The translations under genes were made by a program, and so were the position numbers. Source: Lepidurus packardi (taxonomy: Eukaryota > Arthropoda > Branchiopoda > Notostraca > Triopsidae). Taken from it: a DNA stretch of 64,000 bases. Position 1 is the stretch's first letter, and each line of letters starts with the position of its first letter. The notes below the pieces were generated by a model. The model worked only from the letters and a program-made list of their open reading frames with translations. It was not told the origin of the DNA and did no database searches. The stretch spans positions 10,664,001 to 10,728,000 of the forward strand of contig JAKZAN010000004.1 in NCBI GenBank assembly GCA_023053545.1, given 5' to 3'. Of the stretch, positions 33,850-44,200 are shown in pieces.

Positions 33850-34065
33850 TCCGGCCGGGACGTAGACACAAGGAGGACTCGACAGAAGGGCGCCGGACCC
33901 CGACATACGGACGACAGATCCATAATTTTTTAGAAATAGCATTTCAAATTTAAACCTATCTGCTCAATAAAGCACCAACGAGATTAAAAGGTCGTAAAGC
34001 CGTAGTAAAAATTTCGTCACAAGAACAACGGACCCTGACAGAAGGACGACGCTATGGCAGCCAAC
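33850..34065. repeat. Family 1 element, diverged copy
   Basis: GACACAAGGAGGACTCGACA, GAAGGGCGCCGGACCCCGAC and ATACGGACGAC are followed by an AT-rich spacer, then GGACCCTGACAGAAGGACGA. The phrase TAGCATTTCAAATTTAAA resembles the spacer of the copy at 4.9 kb. The arms are less clearly inverted here. Confidence 0.55.
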
Positions 34066-35055
34066 CGGGCTAAAGGCCAAATTTCAGAATTCGTTTAAAA
34101 ATTAGCCATCAGTCTTTAAAATGTGGACATGGGCTCTAAAAAGTTCATGTTTGGGCAAAAATAACTTGGTAAAAAGACAAATTTAAATGTCATTGCTATT
34201 CTAGACTACATTAGCCTCATTTTGACATTTCCTGTTTCATCGTCCAAAACATGAAACGTGAAAAGACTTAGTAACAACAAGCCATGTTTATTCGTGACTG
34301 GGATGTGAAGGGGCCTATAGGTATGCGGGAACAGGACTAAGAAACCCGGGCAAAATTATCTCGTTTCCCACGGTCTTTCAGTTTTCAGTGTAGGGCAACA
34401 ACGCGACAAGCCGGAGTAACGCTACAAGTCCGGCCTGAACAAAGTCGGTTTCCTGCCTTATCTTTTTGGGTCCTTATAGTACGGGATAACTTTTCCAACA
34501 TAATCCAATATACATAAGCGTATACATGTCTGTTGGATTACGAGTATGTTGCAAAATCCAATAGGAATCCAATATCCATGCAGTACGAAACAAGACTCCA
34601 TGTGGGAAAAAAAGTCATCCATTTAATTTTGTCTGTAGCCTTTCTTGTGTCAAATAATGTATTTTGTACTTATTCAGCTCTATATTTTTCATTATATATA
34701 AAAGATTTCATTCCAACTCTGGTTCTTTCCATACACACTTGGGTAGATCACATTTTTTCCAATTGGGATTCTCAACAAACATAGTCGTGACGTCAACGCC
34801 TACAGTTTCACTGTCAGCTTCCAAGTTAGCGAGCAAATGACAGTCCGCTTCCGGATAAGTCAGCCCTATTACATATTTATATAACAAAATTACTGATAAC
34901 GCATTACTTTGATGTACCCTTCATGAATGAGACTATCTCGCCTGCCGTGTAATTCCGGTAGGCCACTCTATCGATGCTATCATCCGCTGATGCGCAAAAG
35001 GCCAAGTCCTAAGTTAAGTTGCAAACATTAGAATGGTCAACATACTATTACAAGT

Positions 35056-36016
35056 TCAGAATACTTCGACTATTTGAACGTATTGCTGATCCAAGAAATC
35101 TCCATGACCGTAACCAGTCGCATTCAAGAGCCATTTGGGTCCCGTTAGAGAATCAAAAAAGCGGTAATTACCCAATTCCTCGGGTACACACGGCGGATTA
35201 CCTTCATGCCCTATTCACATACAACAACCAAAACAGTTGGTAACTCGGGTCCCAAGTTAGTGTTAAAAAAACAAACCCGGGATACTATCAAGCCCCGCCA
35301 CCATCTGCAGTGTAGGAATTTCAAAGTTAAGTACTTCGCCCGGATTGATGACAAACAACGGTACGATGCCGTAAGGATCTGCTCCGTCCACAGGACTAAG
35401 CAAAATCAAACCAGTGAAGTTCAAGCAATGTTCTTTCAGTATGGTTACTCCAACATGAGCCCCAGAGCTATGTCCTGCGATAAATTCTCGACTGTCGTCC
35501 ACGTGCATATCGGGAACGAAATCTGTTGCACAATTCGATTTATTGTGACGGATACTGCTTAATGTCCTTATACCTTGGTTATGCAATCGCTTTTCCAGGT
35601 GGGTGGAAACGAAGGTGAGAGTTTTGTCCATCCAGGTACTATTAAAGGAATCTGTTGGGCTACCAACTTTCCACACCGCAATGGCAACAAAGCCATGGCT
35701 TGCTACGTGCGTTAAAACGTCACTATAGGCGATTCCCGGTATAATACCTGTACAATTTCCCAGGCTATTTGTAATAAGAAATTGGAACAAAAACTTTCCC
35801 AGCATATTTACCGCCTAAGCCTCCCACTAAGAACAGCACGGGAAACGTCCCAGTGGCGTTCGGCGCGTATACGTTCAAATCGGTGTCCAAACCCGGCGTC
35901 AAAACATTCAAAAATTCGTGATAGCCCACAGGGAGCGGGCCTAATTGGAAGACATCGTAATCGTAAGCCTGGGAAGCAATTACGAGAGTAAGAGTGAAGC
36001 ACAAGCTTAACCACAT
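35056..36016 (-). CDS. Chlorophyllase-like secreted alpha/beta hydrolase
   Basis: Predicted serine hydrolase of the chlorophyllase family, which removes the phytol ester from chlorophyll; animal members may use other esters. Exons 36016-35812, 35747-35277 and 35210-35056 with 64- and 66-bp introns give 276 aa. Residues 1-17 (MWLSLCFTLTLVIASQA) form a signal peptide. The mature protein shows VGGLGG, YSDVLTHVASHGF, the nucleophile motif GHSSG (Ser162), LSPVDG (probable acid Asp189), PPCVPE and GYGHGDFLD (His261), the order expected of a chlorophyllase. Several N-x-S/T sequons fit secretion. The start is the first ATG before the signal peptide; a TATAAATAG lies about 140 bp upstream, and the predicted 5' UTR is built of 43-bp repeats. 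The gene is divergent from the lipocalin 625 bp away. Family and triad are clear; the substrate is not. Confidence 0.93.
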
Positions 36017-36030
36017 TGTCAAAATTAATA

Positions 36031-36159
36031 ACCAAGAGCAGTGAAATACAATTTCGGTACTACTGTACTAGTAACCAAGAGGAGTGAAATACAATTTCGG
36101 TACTGCTGTACCAGTAACCAAGAGAAGTGAAATACAATTTCGGTACTGCTGTACCCTAT
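36031..36159 (-). repeat. Three 43-bp tandem repeats in the predicted 5' UTR of the chlorophyllase-like gene
   Basis: Units start at 36031, 36074 and 36117 on the plus strand (ACCAAGAG-n-AGTGAAATAC, AATTTCGGTACT, CTGTAC), nearly identical with a 43-bp period. They lie between the TATA-like box (36156-36164) and the start codon at 36016. They should therefore be mostly transcribed if that box is used. Confidence 0.85.
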
Positions 36160-36164
36160 TTATA
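36156..36164 (-). promoter_or_regulatory. TATA box of the chlorophyllase-like gene
   Basis: On the minus strand the sequence reads TATAAATAG, a consensus TATA box, about 140 bp upstream of the start codon at 36016. Transcription would be expected to begin near 36130. No competing TATA-like motif lies between it and the ATG. Confidence 0.6.
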
Positions 36165-36641
36165 CCTCACGGTCAACAGAGTATCCCCTCAAAAGGCATA
36201 GTTTGACGTTGAGAAGATAGTCAAATTTTGAGATTTGAGATAGCTCATGATAGATAGCTCAAAACAACAAACAAACACGACATGCCTTTTATTTTATTTT
36301 TTATTTGCTCGACATCCACGTTCATGAGCACTTTGGTCGTGGGTGGATCAATCAATGACTTGAAAGTTAAATGTTTTGATTGTTTTCAGTAATCAGGTAC
36401 TTGACGCTGGAGGTCAACTGAGCCTTTAGAATGGAAACCCCCTGATCAGAGCGGATCCACTGATACAATCGTTAACTAAGCATTGCCTATCTTAAAAACG
36501 CTACCAGATGCTAGGATTCCCACATTACATAACCGTAAAAGATATGAAACTCAATAAATACCCTCTAAATTAGCCTAAATCTCGTTTTCTCTACGTTAAA
36601 AAGCTTGTGGTGTACAAAATTACCACGAATCGAACCGTAAG
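36165..36641. other. Divergent promoter region between chlorophyllase-like and lipocalin genes
   Basis: About 480 bp separate the chlorophyllase TATA box from the lipocalin start codon. The interval is AT-rich with a TCAATAAATACC stretch near 36550 that could act as a weak TATA-like element for the lipocalin. No shared regulatory motif was recognised. The arrangement permits co-regulation but does not prove it. Confidence 0.45.
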
Positions 36642-37381
36642 ATGATTCGCACGACTGTAATTTGCTTAGTTGTTCTAGTCGCTTACGGGGCTGCTGAATG
36701 TAAACACCCTAGCCCCGCAGCTGATTACACTAACGAGCATTATTCGGGTTCATGGTTTGAAATTGGAAAAGTAAGTATAGAAGAAAGTTTAGTTTCCGGG
36801 AATTCTTACGTGTTATTCCGTTAGATCCAAACGCCAGGAGGGGCCTATTTCCAACGTGACTGTGTGTGTGACGTGGCAGATTTTCAAAGCGAGTTTCCTG
36901 CTACAGGTTTAGGCCATGTGACGTACAGCTGCCGCGAATTGACACCAGATGGACCCTACAAAAACGCCACCGGTAAAATTTCCAGAGAAATTGGATAGGA
37001 AAACATATAAAACTAAAGTTAATTTACGTTTGTATCAGCAACGTTAAAGCCTGGGGAAGTGGCGGGTAACTTTGCTCAATCTTTCGCTCCTCTTGCTCCC
37101 ACTGTGGATTACAACGTAATTTGGTTGGATGGAGATTCCGCTATTGAATATGACTGCGGAAGTACGTTGGGTGTCCTCAATTACTGCGTCCATTTCATGT
37201 CGCGAACGACTTCCATTGAACCTGCCAAGTTTGAAGCCATGATGAGCTTTGTTGGTAAATTTGCATCACGAAAATGTTGAGTTCCATTTTGTCCTAAAAA
37301 TCCACGCGTTTTCTAGAGAGCCTTGGGTTGAATACGGAAAACATCGAGTACCACGCTGTTCTGCAAGAAGGCTGTTGGTAG
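36642..37381 (+). CDS. Secreted lipocalin (crustacyanin / apolipoprotein D-type)
   Basis: Small extracellular beta-barrel carrier of hydrophobic ligands such as carotenoids, bilins or other pigments. Exons 36642-36770, 36825-36972, 37039-37254 and 37317-37381 join in phase to 185 aa, typical for the family. A signal peptide occupies about residues 1-18. The lipocalin signature GSWFEI is at 36-41 and YNVIWLDGDSAIEYDCG is the second conserved region. Cysteines at 20, 56, 58 and 79 and near the C-terminus (EGCW) fit the disulphide pattern of crustacyanin/apoD proteins. Introns are 54-66 bp. The start is the only ATG before the signal peptide. The gene is head-to-head with a chlorophyllase-like gene, suggesting a pigment or pigment breakdown product as ligand; that is inference. 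Confidence 0.92.
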
Positions 37382-38276
37382 GCGTAATAATTCTGCATGC
37401 TTGGGTTTGTTTTCCCGGCCAATTTAAGAAAATGCATCAATTATATTGAATACAAAAACTGATCGAGGTCACTAACATTCAAGTCGTTCTGGTTGTCGAT
37501 TGGTTATTAGTATCCCTTGGCATGAGATAGCATGACTGTGTCAAGCGCAACTTCCTTTTCCACCTTATCGCTCCACTTCCGTAAGATTTATGTTACCAGG
37601 CTAATGCTAAATGCGTAACAAATGAGCATAACAAAAACAAATGAAGGTGAACTTCAACTGGAGGTGAACTTTTAGTACAATAACCCTTTCGTTGGGCCTA
37701 GGTAGAAGTCTACCATCTTGGTAGAAGTTCACAAGAGATGGTATCGAAAACGCGGAAAAACGTCATTCAAAAACTTATCCTTCTCTTCGAAAACAAAGAG
37801 CCTGCGCCTATCCAACGGATAATCCCATTGCTCTCTTTCTCTAGTAGAAAGACATCGTCGCTGAAGGAGTGAACAGCCTTGCCCTGTAGGCCTAAGCACC
37901 GTATCCAAGTATTCTCCCTGACTAGGTCATTCATAGCTCCGGGCAAATAGGTGGAAGGAAGGGAAGCCTGTAGGAATGCATCAAGGAAATGGACCGCAGG
38001 TGAGCAAGGGAAACCCGTCCCTGACTTTAAACGATAGTTTGGAACTTTAGAGAAGCCCACAAAAGCCGAACGAGAACGAACAGGCTTCTGTCAGTTCACC
38101 TCCGTCCAAGGTAGTCTGCAAGGCGAGTTGTTGTTCGCTCCAGTCTCCAGTCTTGCAAGGGATGACCCTTGACGCATAAGCGAATGTTATTGTGGGTGTA
38201 AACAGTTTGTTTGGTCAGTTGTGCCTAGTATTATGACTCATTGCTAAACCAATCGATCGTTCTAAGTTATTTTAAA
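37382..38276. other. Intergenic region between lipocalin and AA15 LPMO
   Basis: 895 bp. A minus-strand open frame of 97 codons (37767-38060) has no recognisable domain, start context or splice partner and is not called. The sequence just upstream of 38277 contains no clear TATA box. Nothing else was seen. Confidence 0.5.
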
Positions 38277-40906
38277 ATGTGTTATTTAATCTGGATATCT
38301 TTGTGCATGAGCGTGATTCCCTCCGTTCACGGACACGGGCGTTTGGTCGAACCTCCTTCTCGGTCGACGATGTGGAGGTAAGCCGAATTCTCTAAACGAA
38401 TTCTAGACACGCAGGTTGAAACCCCGTTTCTTTCCCCCCTCATCTCTCCTCCAGACGAGATGACTGTGGCGACATTAACATTAGCATTTAGGTCAGGAAG
38501 TAAATATGACCTAGGTCAATCTCTTGTCTTCCTTGGAAGAAAATAAAGTAGAGACTTTGCACTTGACCTACTAAGGAAATGCATTTCTTTTGTCACAAGG
38601 GGAAACAGAGTGCGCGAAAGAAAGAAGAGGCTTTCCGCTTAACAGATCCGCTTTCCTAATTTTTCCTTAAAATTGAAATTCCAGGTACGGTTACGCTACG
38701 CCTCATAATTACAACGATCACGAGTTGTACTGTGGCGGATATTCGCGACAACATACGACCAATGGGGGGAAGTGCGGACCTTGTGGGGACCCGTGGGACT
38801 TGGCTACGGTAAAAGTTTGACTTGATACAAATTATCCCTTATCTAACGGTACTATTTACAAACTTGTACCCTCGAATGGCATTGTCTTTGGTGCAACGTG
38901 ATTTAACGTCCAACGCAACACTTCTTTGGGCCAGTAATAACAGGCAGGAACAGGCGGGAACAGGGAGAGAAGTAAATCAGGGCCCTCGAATGGCATTGTC
39001 TTTGGTCCTTATTTAGTTTTTACATGTTATTGTACTTTCAAAGAGTTTGTATTTAACGTCCAACGCGACACTTCTTTGGGCCAATAATAACAGGTGGGAG
39101 AAGGGAGAGAAGTAAATCAGGGCCCCCGAATGGCATTGTCTTTGGTCCTTATTTAGTTTTTATATGTTATTGTACTTTGAAAGAGTTTGTATTTAACGTC
39201 CAACGCGACACTTCTTTGGGCCAATAATAACAGGGGGGAACAGGGTAAAGAAGTAAATCAGGGGAATAAGCCAACTTAGGGAAGATACACGAAGGGAAAT
39301 CGGGTTCGGGACTGGTTACACTAACGTTATACCACCAGCTCTTTTACCATTACGATGAATATTCCGACTGACTGAACTGAACTCAACTATTACGACTGAA
39401 CTCGACTTCGATTGAACTCGACTTCGACTGCACTGTTACTATTGAACTCAACTTCGACCAAACTCGACTTCCACTCAACTGGACTTCGATTGAACTCTTA
39501 CTATTGAGCTGTACCTCGACTGAAACTCGATTTCGACTGAACTCTCTTACGACTGACGAACTGAGCTCGATTTATCCATACTACTGAACTCGGGGGTTCC
39601 CTTTTTTATAGCGCCGCTTTTTCACTTCAACAACCAACCCCGCTTTTTCACTTCAACAACCGAGAACCATCAAGGACAGACATGCGGGCCCTCCACAAAT
39701 ATACTGCTTCTATAGTTTTTACCAAAATCCTACTCGAATTCCATCTTTTTCTAGAACTCATGTAACATCAGGAGCGTACGATATTGAACGCTTCTCGAGT
39801 TAGAATTCGGCTTCAAGGGCTTTTGAAACTTTCTTTTACTGCTTCCTCTTCCTGCCATTCTCGTGTGCGCGTGACGCAGAGAACGTGCCGTGTTCGCGCA
39901 CACTGAGACTATATTAACAAATGTTATTTACTCGTTTCTTGTTAAAATAGCCTCGTCCTAATGAAAGTGGGGGAACCTATGGGCAGAATGTGATTGTCCG
40001 GAACTTCAAACGCAATAGCATCATAGAACTTGGCGTAGAGTTGACAGCTAATCATTACGGGTACTTTGAGTTTAGGCTGTGTCCTCAAACACAGCCCACT
40101 ACACCTGAAACTGAGGAATGCTTCGAGAAATACCTACTTAGAAGGGCAGATGGCGAAGGAACCAAGTAAACAGACATGAACACCCCAAAACGCCATGTTT
40201 ACATATATATTTCACTTGCTTGTGCAGATTTTTCCCAGGACCTGGTACCGGCATAATTTTCAGCTCTTCTTATGAATTGCCAGCTGATTTGGTCTGTGAA
40301 CAGTGCGTGCTTCGCTGGGAATACAAGGCCGGTAATTCTTGGGGTATTTGCGCCAACGGAACCGGCGCTCTTGGCTGCGGTCCGCAAGAAACGTTCCGCG
40401 CCTGCGCAGATGTCAAGATCACTACTGAGGAAGAACCCGCAACGACCAAGCCTGTGGTACCATCCAAATCGATCACTGCTAAACCCGACAAGTCTTATAT
40501 TCAGCCTACTTGGCGATCCACGAAGATTCCTACTACCTCGACAGAATCTAACGAAATCGATGTGGATCGTATGGAGTCCAGCTCGATTCCCTCCCAACAC
40601 GAAGAAGAGTCAACCGGATTGGGCGTTTACACTGGAGTCGTTATCGCTGCAAGCGCGTTATTATTTGCGTTCCTTTTAATCAGTACAGTGATCTTGTACT
40701 TCTGGAAGGGGCGTGGCTTGGTGAAATCGTTCCTCCTCAGTTGCAAGCCTAGTCGGAAGGGTCAGCCGAAGAAAAAGCTCACCCTTCCCGCCCATATTGC
40801 TTCAAACTATAATGATTCAAAGCGACTATCTTTAACGATTAGTGAGCCTATTAATGTGGCTATTAATGGTATTGAGGTACCACGTAATCCACTTCCTCCT
40901 GTTTGA
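38277..40906 (+). CDS. AA15-family lytic polysaccharide monooxygenase with C-terminal membrane anchor
   Basis: Copper enzyme of the AA15 family, which oxidatively cleaves cellulose or chitin. Exons 38277-38377, 38685-38808, 39951-40165 and 40228-40906 join in phase to 372 aa. A signal peptide (1-19) ends just before H20, which becomes the N-terminal His of the copper brace (HGRLVEPPSRSTMW). The second brace His is H110 in LTANHYGYFEFRLCP, residue 91 of the mature protein. GKCGPCGDPWD, GNSWGICANGTGALGCGPQE and TFRACADV are typical of the family; F203 (mature 184) occupies the axial site. A Thr/Ser/Pro-rich linker (about 208-275), a transmembrane segment (279-304) and a basic cytoplasmic tail of about 65 residues follow, so the protein should be held at the cell surface. 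An AATAAA lies at 41153-41158. A role in food digestion or cuticle turnover is possible. Confidence 0.94.
38809..39950 (+). repeat. LPMO intron 2 with two tandem arrays
   Basis: From 38871 to about 39265 a unit of roughly 140 bp is repeated about three times; it contains CGAATGGCATTGTCTTTGG, ATTTAACGTCCAACGCGACA and CTTCTTTGGGCCAATAATAA. From about 39355 to 39590 a second array of GAACTCGACTTCGACT-type 15- to 20-bp units follows. The rest of the intron holds nothing recognisable. Both arrays are absent from the other introns of this gene. Confidence 0.75.
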
Positions 40907-41215
40907 CATTTAGACTAAAATCCTGTGATAAGAATCCTCGTTAGTTAATCTTTTTGATCATTTGACGTAACATTTTTGTGTAACTATCATCGCCTCATCA
41001 ATACAGACACATCCAATTTCCTAAATCTAAACTTGCAAACAAGAAATAACATTAATGTATGAATAATGAACAGGAATGTGCACACACTAGTTCATGAAAC
41101 GGTAGTTTTTTTGTTAAATTAAAGAACTTATTGTTTCTTAAGCCATCAACGAAATAAATCCATCAATGTGGAGACTGAAGATGGGGGAATTTTTTTCTTA
41201 TTTTTTTCGCTCGGT
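40907..41215. other. Convergent 3' flank between LPMO and AP beta genes
   Basis: This 309-bp interval holds both 3' ends. An AATAAA on the plus strand at 41153-41158 probably serves the LPMO transcript, 247 bp after its stop. I did not find a clear AATAAA on the minus strand for the adaptin gene in this interval, so its transcript may extend into the LPMO 3' end. Confidence 0.5.
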
Positions 41216-44200
41216 TCAAGCACGTAAAATAGCTTCCATAGCTTGGTAGATAGCATGCGCCACGTCAGCAGCACGTGATTTCAAGGATAACTATAAGAAA
41301 ACCCAACCAAATATCATTAGCTTTCTAATTCTCCAATTCTAAGTAAACGATCTTTTTCCGTTTTATTAAATTTCTCGTTCTAGTTACCGTAAAAGTAGAG
41401 CTTCCTGGTTGGATTTTCAGTTCAGTAAGGACCCAAATGCCATTAGCCAGTTTGATGGATTGGTAAAGCATATCTTGCCCTTCCACATTCCTCTTAGCTA
41501 TGGTAAATACATTGCTTTGTTGCAACTTGGCTGAAATAGCATCTAAAATGCCAAAAAACGAAAAAAAAAACACATGAGCCCCGTTTGTTCGTTTTACTTA
41601 GACTAGCCAAACTTCCTTCACTTACGATTATAAACGTTCGTTTTAGTCTAAACTTCGAAAGTTTACGGAAGTTGACTTGGGAAAGTCTCGAGTCCAAAAC
41701 GAACGTTTATAAGCATAAGTTTACAATTGCTCCACCCATGGGGCGGAGCTTGTCAAAAGTAAACACTATACGAATTGTTCGTTTTTCGTCTGGATTCCAA
41801 TAGCAAACTATTGTTTTGTTATGTGGGGCAGTTAATTTCTTCCGCTTATAAGCGTTCGTTTTAGTCTAAACTTTGAAAGTTTACGGAAGTCGACTAGGAA
41901 AGTCTAGAGTCCAAAACGAACAGTTATAACATAAGTTTACAATTGCTCCACCCATGAGGCGGTGCTTGTAGAAAGTAAACAATATAGGAAATGTTCGTTT
42001 TTCGAGTAGGGTTTCAGGTGCAAATTGTTTTGTTCTGTGGGCAGTTAGTATCTTCCACTCTTGAATCAGTTTTTAGTATTATCCGGACAATTGAATATGT
42101 GGCTGAGGAAGATGTTGACGGGATAATGGTCTCCCATTGGTTGCTTGCAACTTATGCTCGTGGTTCTTGTCCCAAAATTCAATACTTCGATAAAATAATC
42201 GTTGATTGCCAATTAAAAATAATTAAAGACCAACTAAAATACATTAAAAGTAGCGTATTCTTGAAAGGCATGCAGTCTCTTGGCATGCGCGTAATAAACA
42301 AAAGAAATAAACAAGGGGGCGGGGTTAAGTTTAAATCTGGGCACACGAGTACTCGTTACAGACTTGAGACCGAAACTGAAAGTCCACTTTCAGAGTCTAA
42401 ATCGACTAGCTAAATAAAATGCTTAGAAGCCCGAAGTTTACCCATCTCGAACGCTTATAAGCGCAAGTCTTAGGTAGACTTGTAAGGTAAACTTTCGTCA
42501 TAACGAACTTCTTTGAAGATTAGCTTTCACTTTACCTGCGGTCATGGGAATGTTGGTGAGAGTATACTGAGTTTCGTTCTGAGCAGGAATCTCTTTCCAG
42601 GTGCTTAAGAAAATACGTTTATCCATTGCTCCGTCTTCAGTAAACAAGACGTGCATGGGCACCAGCACAGCAAAATATAAGACGTCAATATTATTCTTTA
42701 TGGCCACCTGCCAGAGTAAAAGGAAACAAAAGGGTTAGTCCTCACTGAAAACAGTAATAAAATACAATTTTTGAAAAATTACCTGCAAATTAGTCAAAGG
42801 CTCCATACGCTGCACCGGTCCATTCGTGGTCATAAGCAAAGATGTGTCATAGGACTGGTTCGGGGCCAATTGAGCTGCCACTTGCAAGGGCTGACCAGGT
42901 GTCAATCCAAAACTGTTCCCCAAAAAAAAAAAAAATTATGACTCGAAATTTCACATTTGGATGAAAATTGAGAATCGTACCTATTTTTGTTCACTTGAAT
43001 AGCAAACGCACTCATCGGTTGCATTGCTCGATTCGCGAAGCTCATATCTATATAGACTTGTCCGTTTCTCCTTGCGAATGTCCCACTAATCTCCAAGCCT
43101 TTACCACGAGCCGCAGGCAACCAGACAGTCTTGGGTGGTATGTATGAAGCCGAAGCCGAAGTCAATCCAAAAATATCTCCTAACAAGCCCGTGGTTGAAG
43201 CTGGAGCTGCACTCACAGCAGTGGGGGGAGCTGAAGGTTGACTATCGTTCAACTACGACGCAAAAGCCACTGTTAGTTATCATTTTCTTAAAAAAAATCC
43301 TTCTTTCTGCCTTCTTACAAAGCTATCTAAGCCTCCTCCGAGTAGATCCATCGCTGGGGAAGAAAACATTGAAGGTCCACCCACTCCGACTCCAGCCACG
43401 CCCGCTGAAGAAGCAGGGGGGGTGGGGCCACCCAAATCCATGCTTAACAAGTCTCCAATCAAGGAGTCTTGCACAGGCATCACTGCTGGCTGTTCCCCAG
43501 TTAAACTTCCTTCTAAGGCGTCCGAAGAACCCGTCCGCGTAGGCAACGCCCTATTTTTAACAAGATTTATTAGGGAAATGCTTAAATATTAGCGTTAAAA
43601 GACAGAATATGGGCATGTACCTGCGAGCTGAACCTAAGCCGCGCCCCTCGACGAAGGCGGAAGGTGGTTTATGGTACACGGAAGCCAAGGAAGCGATATG
43701 GCAGACCAACTCGTCCAGCAAGGTGGGTTCAAGCAGATCAGTTTCTTCGGAAATCAAGGGTTTTTCTGCCAAAACCACTTCCCGAGCTGCAGCCGGATCC
43801 GTGGACAATAAGCGCCAGTAAATAAAGCCTCTGTCACGCAAATCAGGGTTATCCGACTCCTGAGTAGCCAAGCTTAACGCCTAAACAAGACGATTGGCGT
43901 TGAGTGGAACATTAGTCTCGTTTAGAAAGGTTTCACCTGCTGAACGAGCTCTTGCGTGTCGGCAGGACGCTTCAGAAACAGCTTGACGATGGCAGTGAGA
44001 AGCTGAAGTTGGACTTGACTGCTTTCATCCTGGAATCCTTCCAAAAAACTTTCTAGTAACTCATCAGCATTGTCAATGCGCTCTGCGTACTCTCCAATGA
44101 TCCAAATCATTGATGCTCTGGAAAAAAAAAATGGTTCGTTAATTTCATAATTTATTCTTCTAAGGTAGAAGAATTAGAAGTACCTTGCTTCAGGCTCATC

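Larger units (their letters stand above)
32293..35055. other. Intergenic region between dipeptidase and chlorophyllase-like gene
   Basis: The 2.8-kb gap is the 3' flank of both convergent genes. It contains GGTTA-type telomere-like repeats at about 33330-33385 and a family 1 segment at 33850-34065. I did not find a convincing AATAAA close to either stop codon. Open frames of 60-100 codons here have no recognisable similarity. Confidence 0.6.

Noticed and set aside
37767..38060. 97-codon minus-strand frame between lipocalin and LPMO
   Set aside because: No recognised domain, no partner exons, and it is within the expected range of chance open frames.
41991..42413. 140-codon plus-strand frame as a nested gene in the AP beta intron
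   Set aside because: It starts inside a duplicated repeat, has no domain, and no promoter or splice evidence; kept only as a note.
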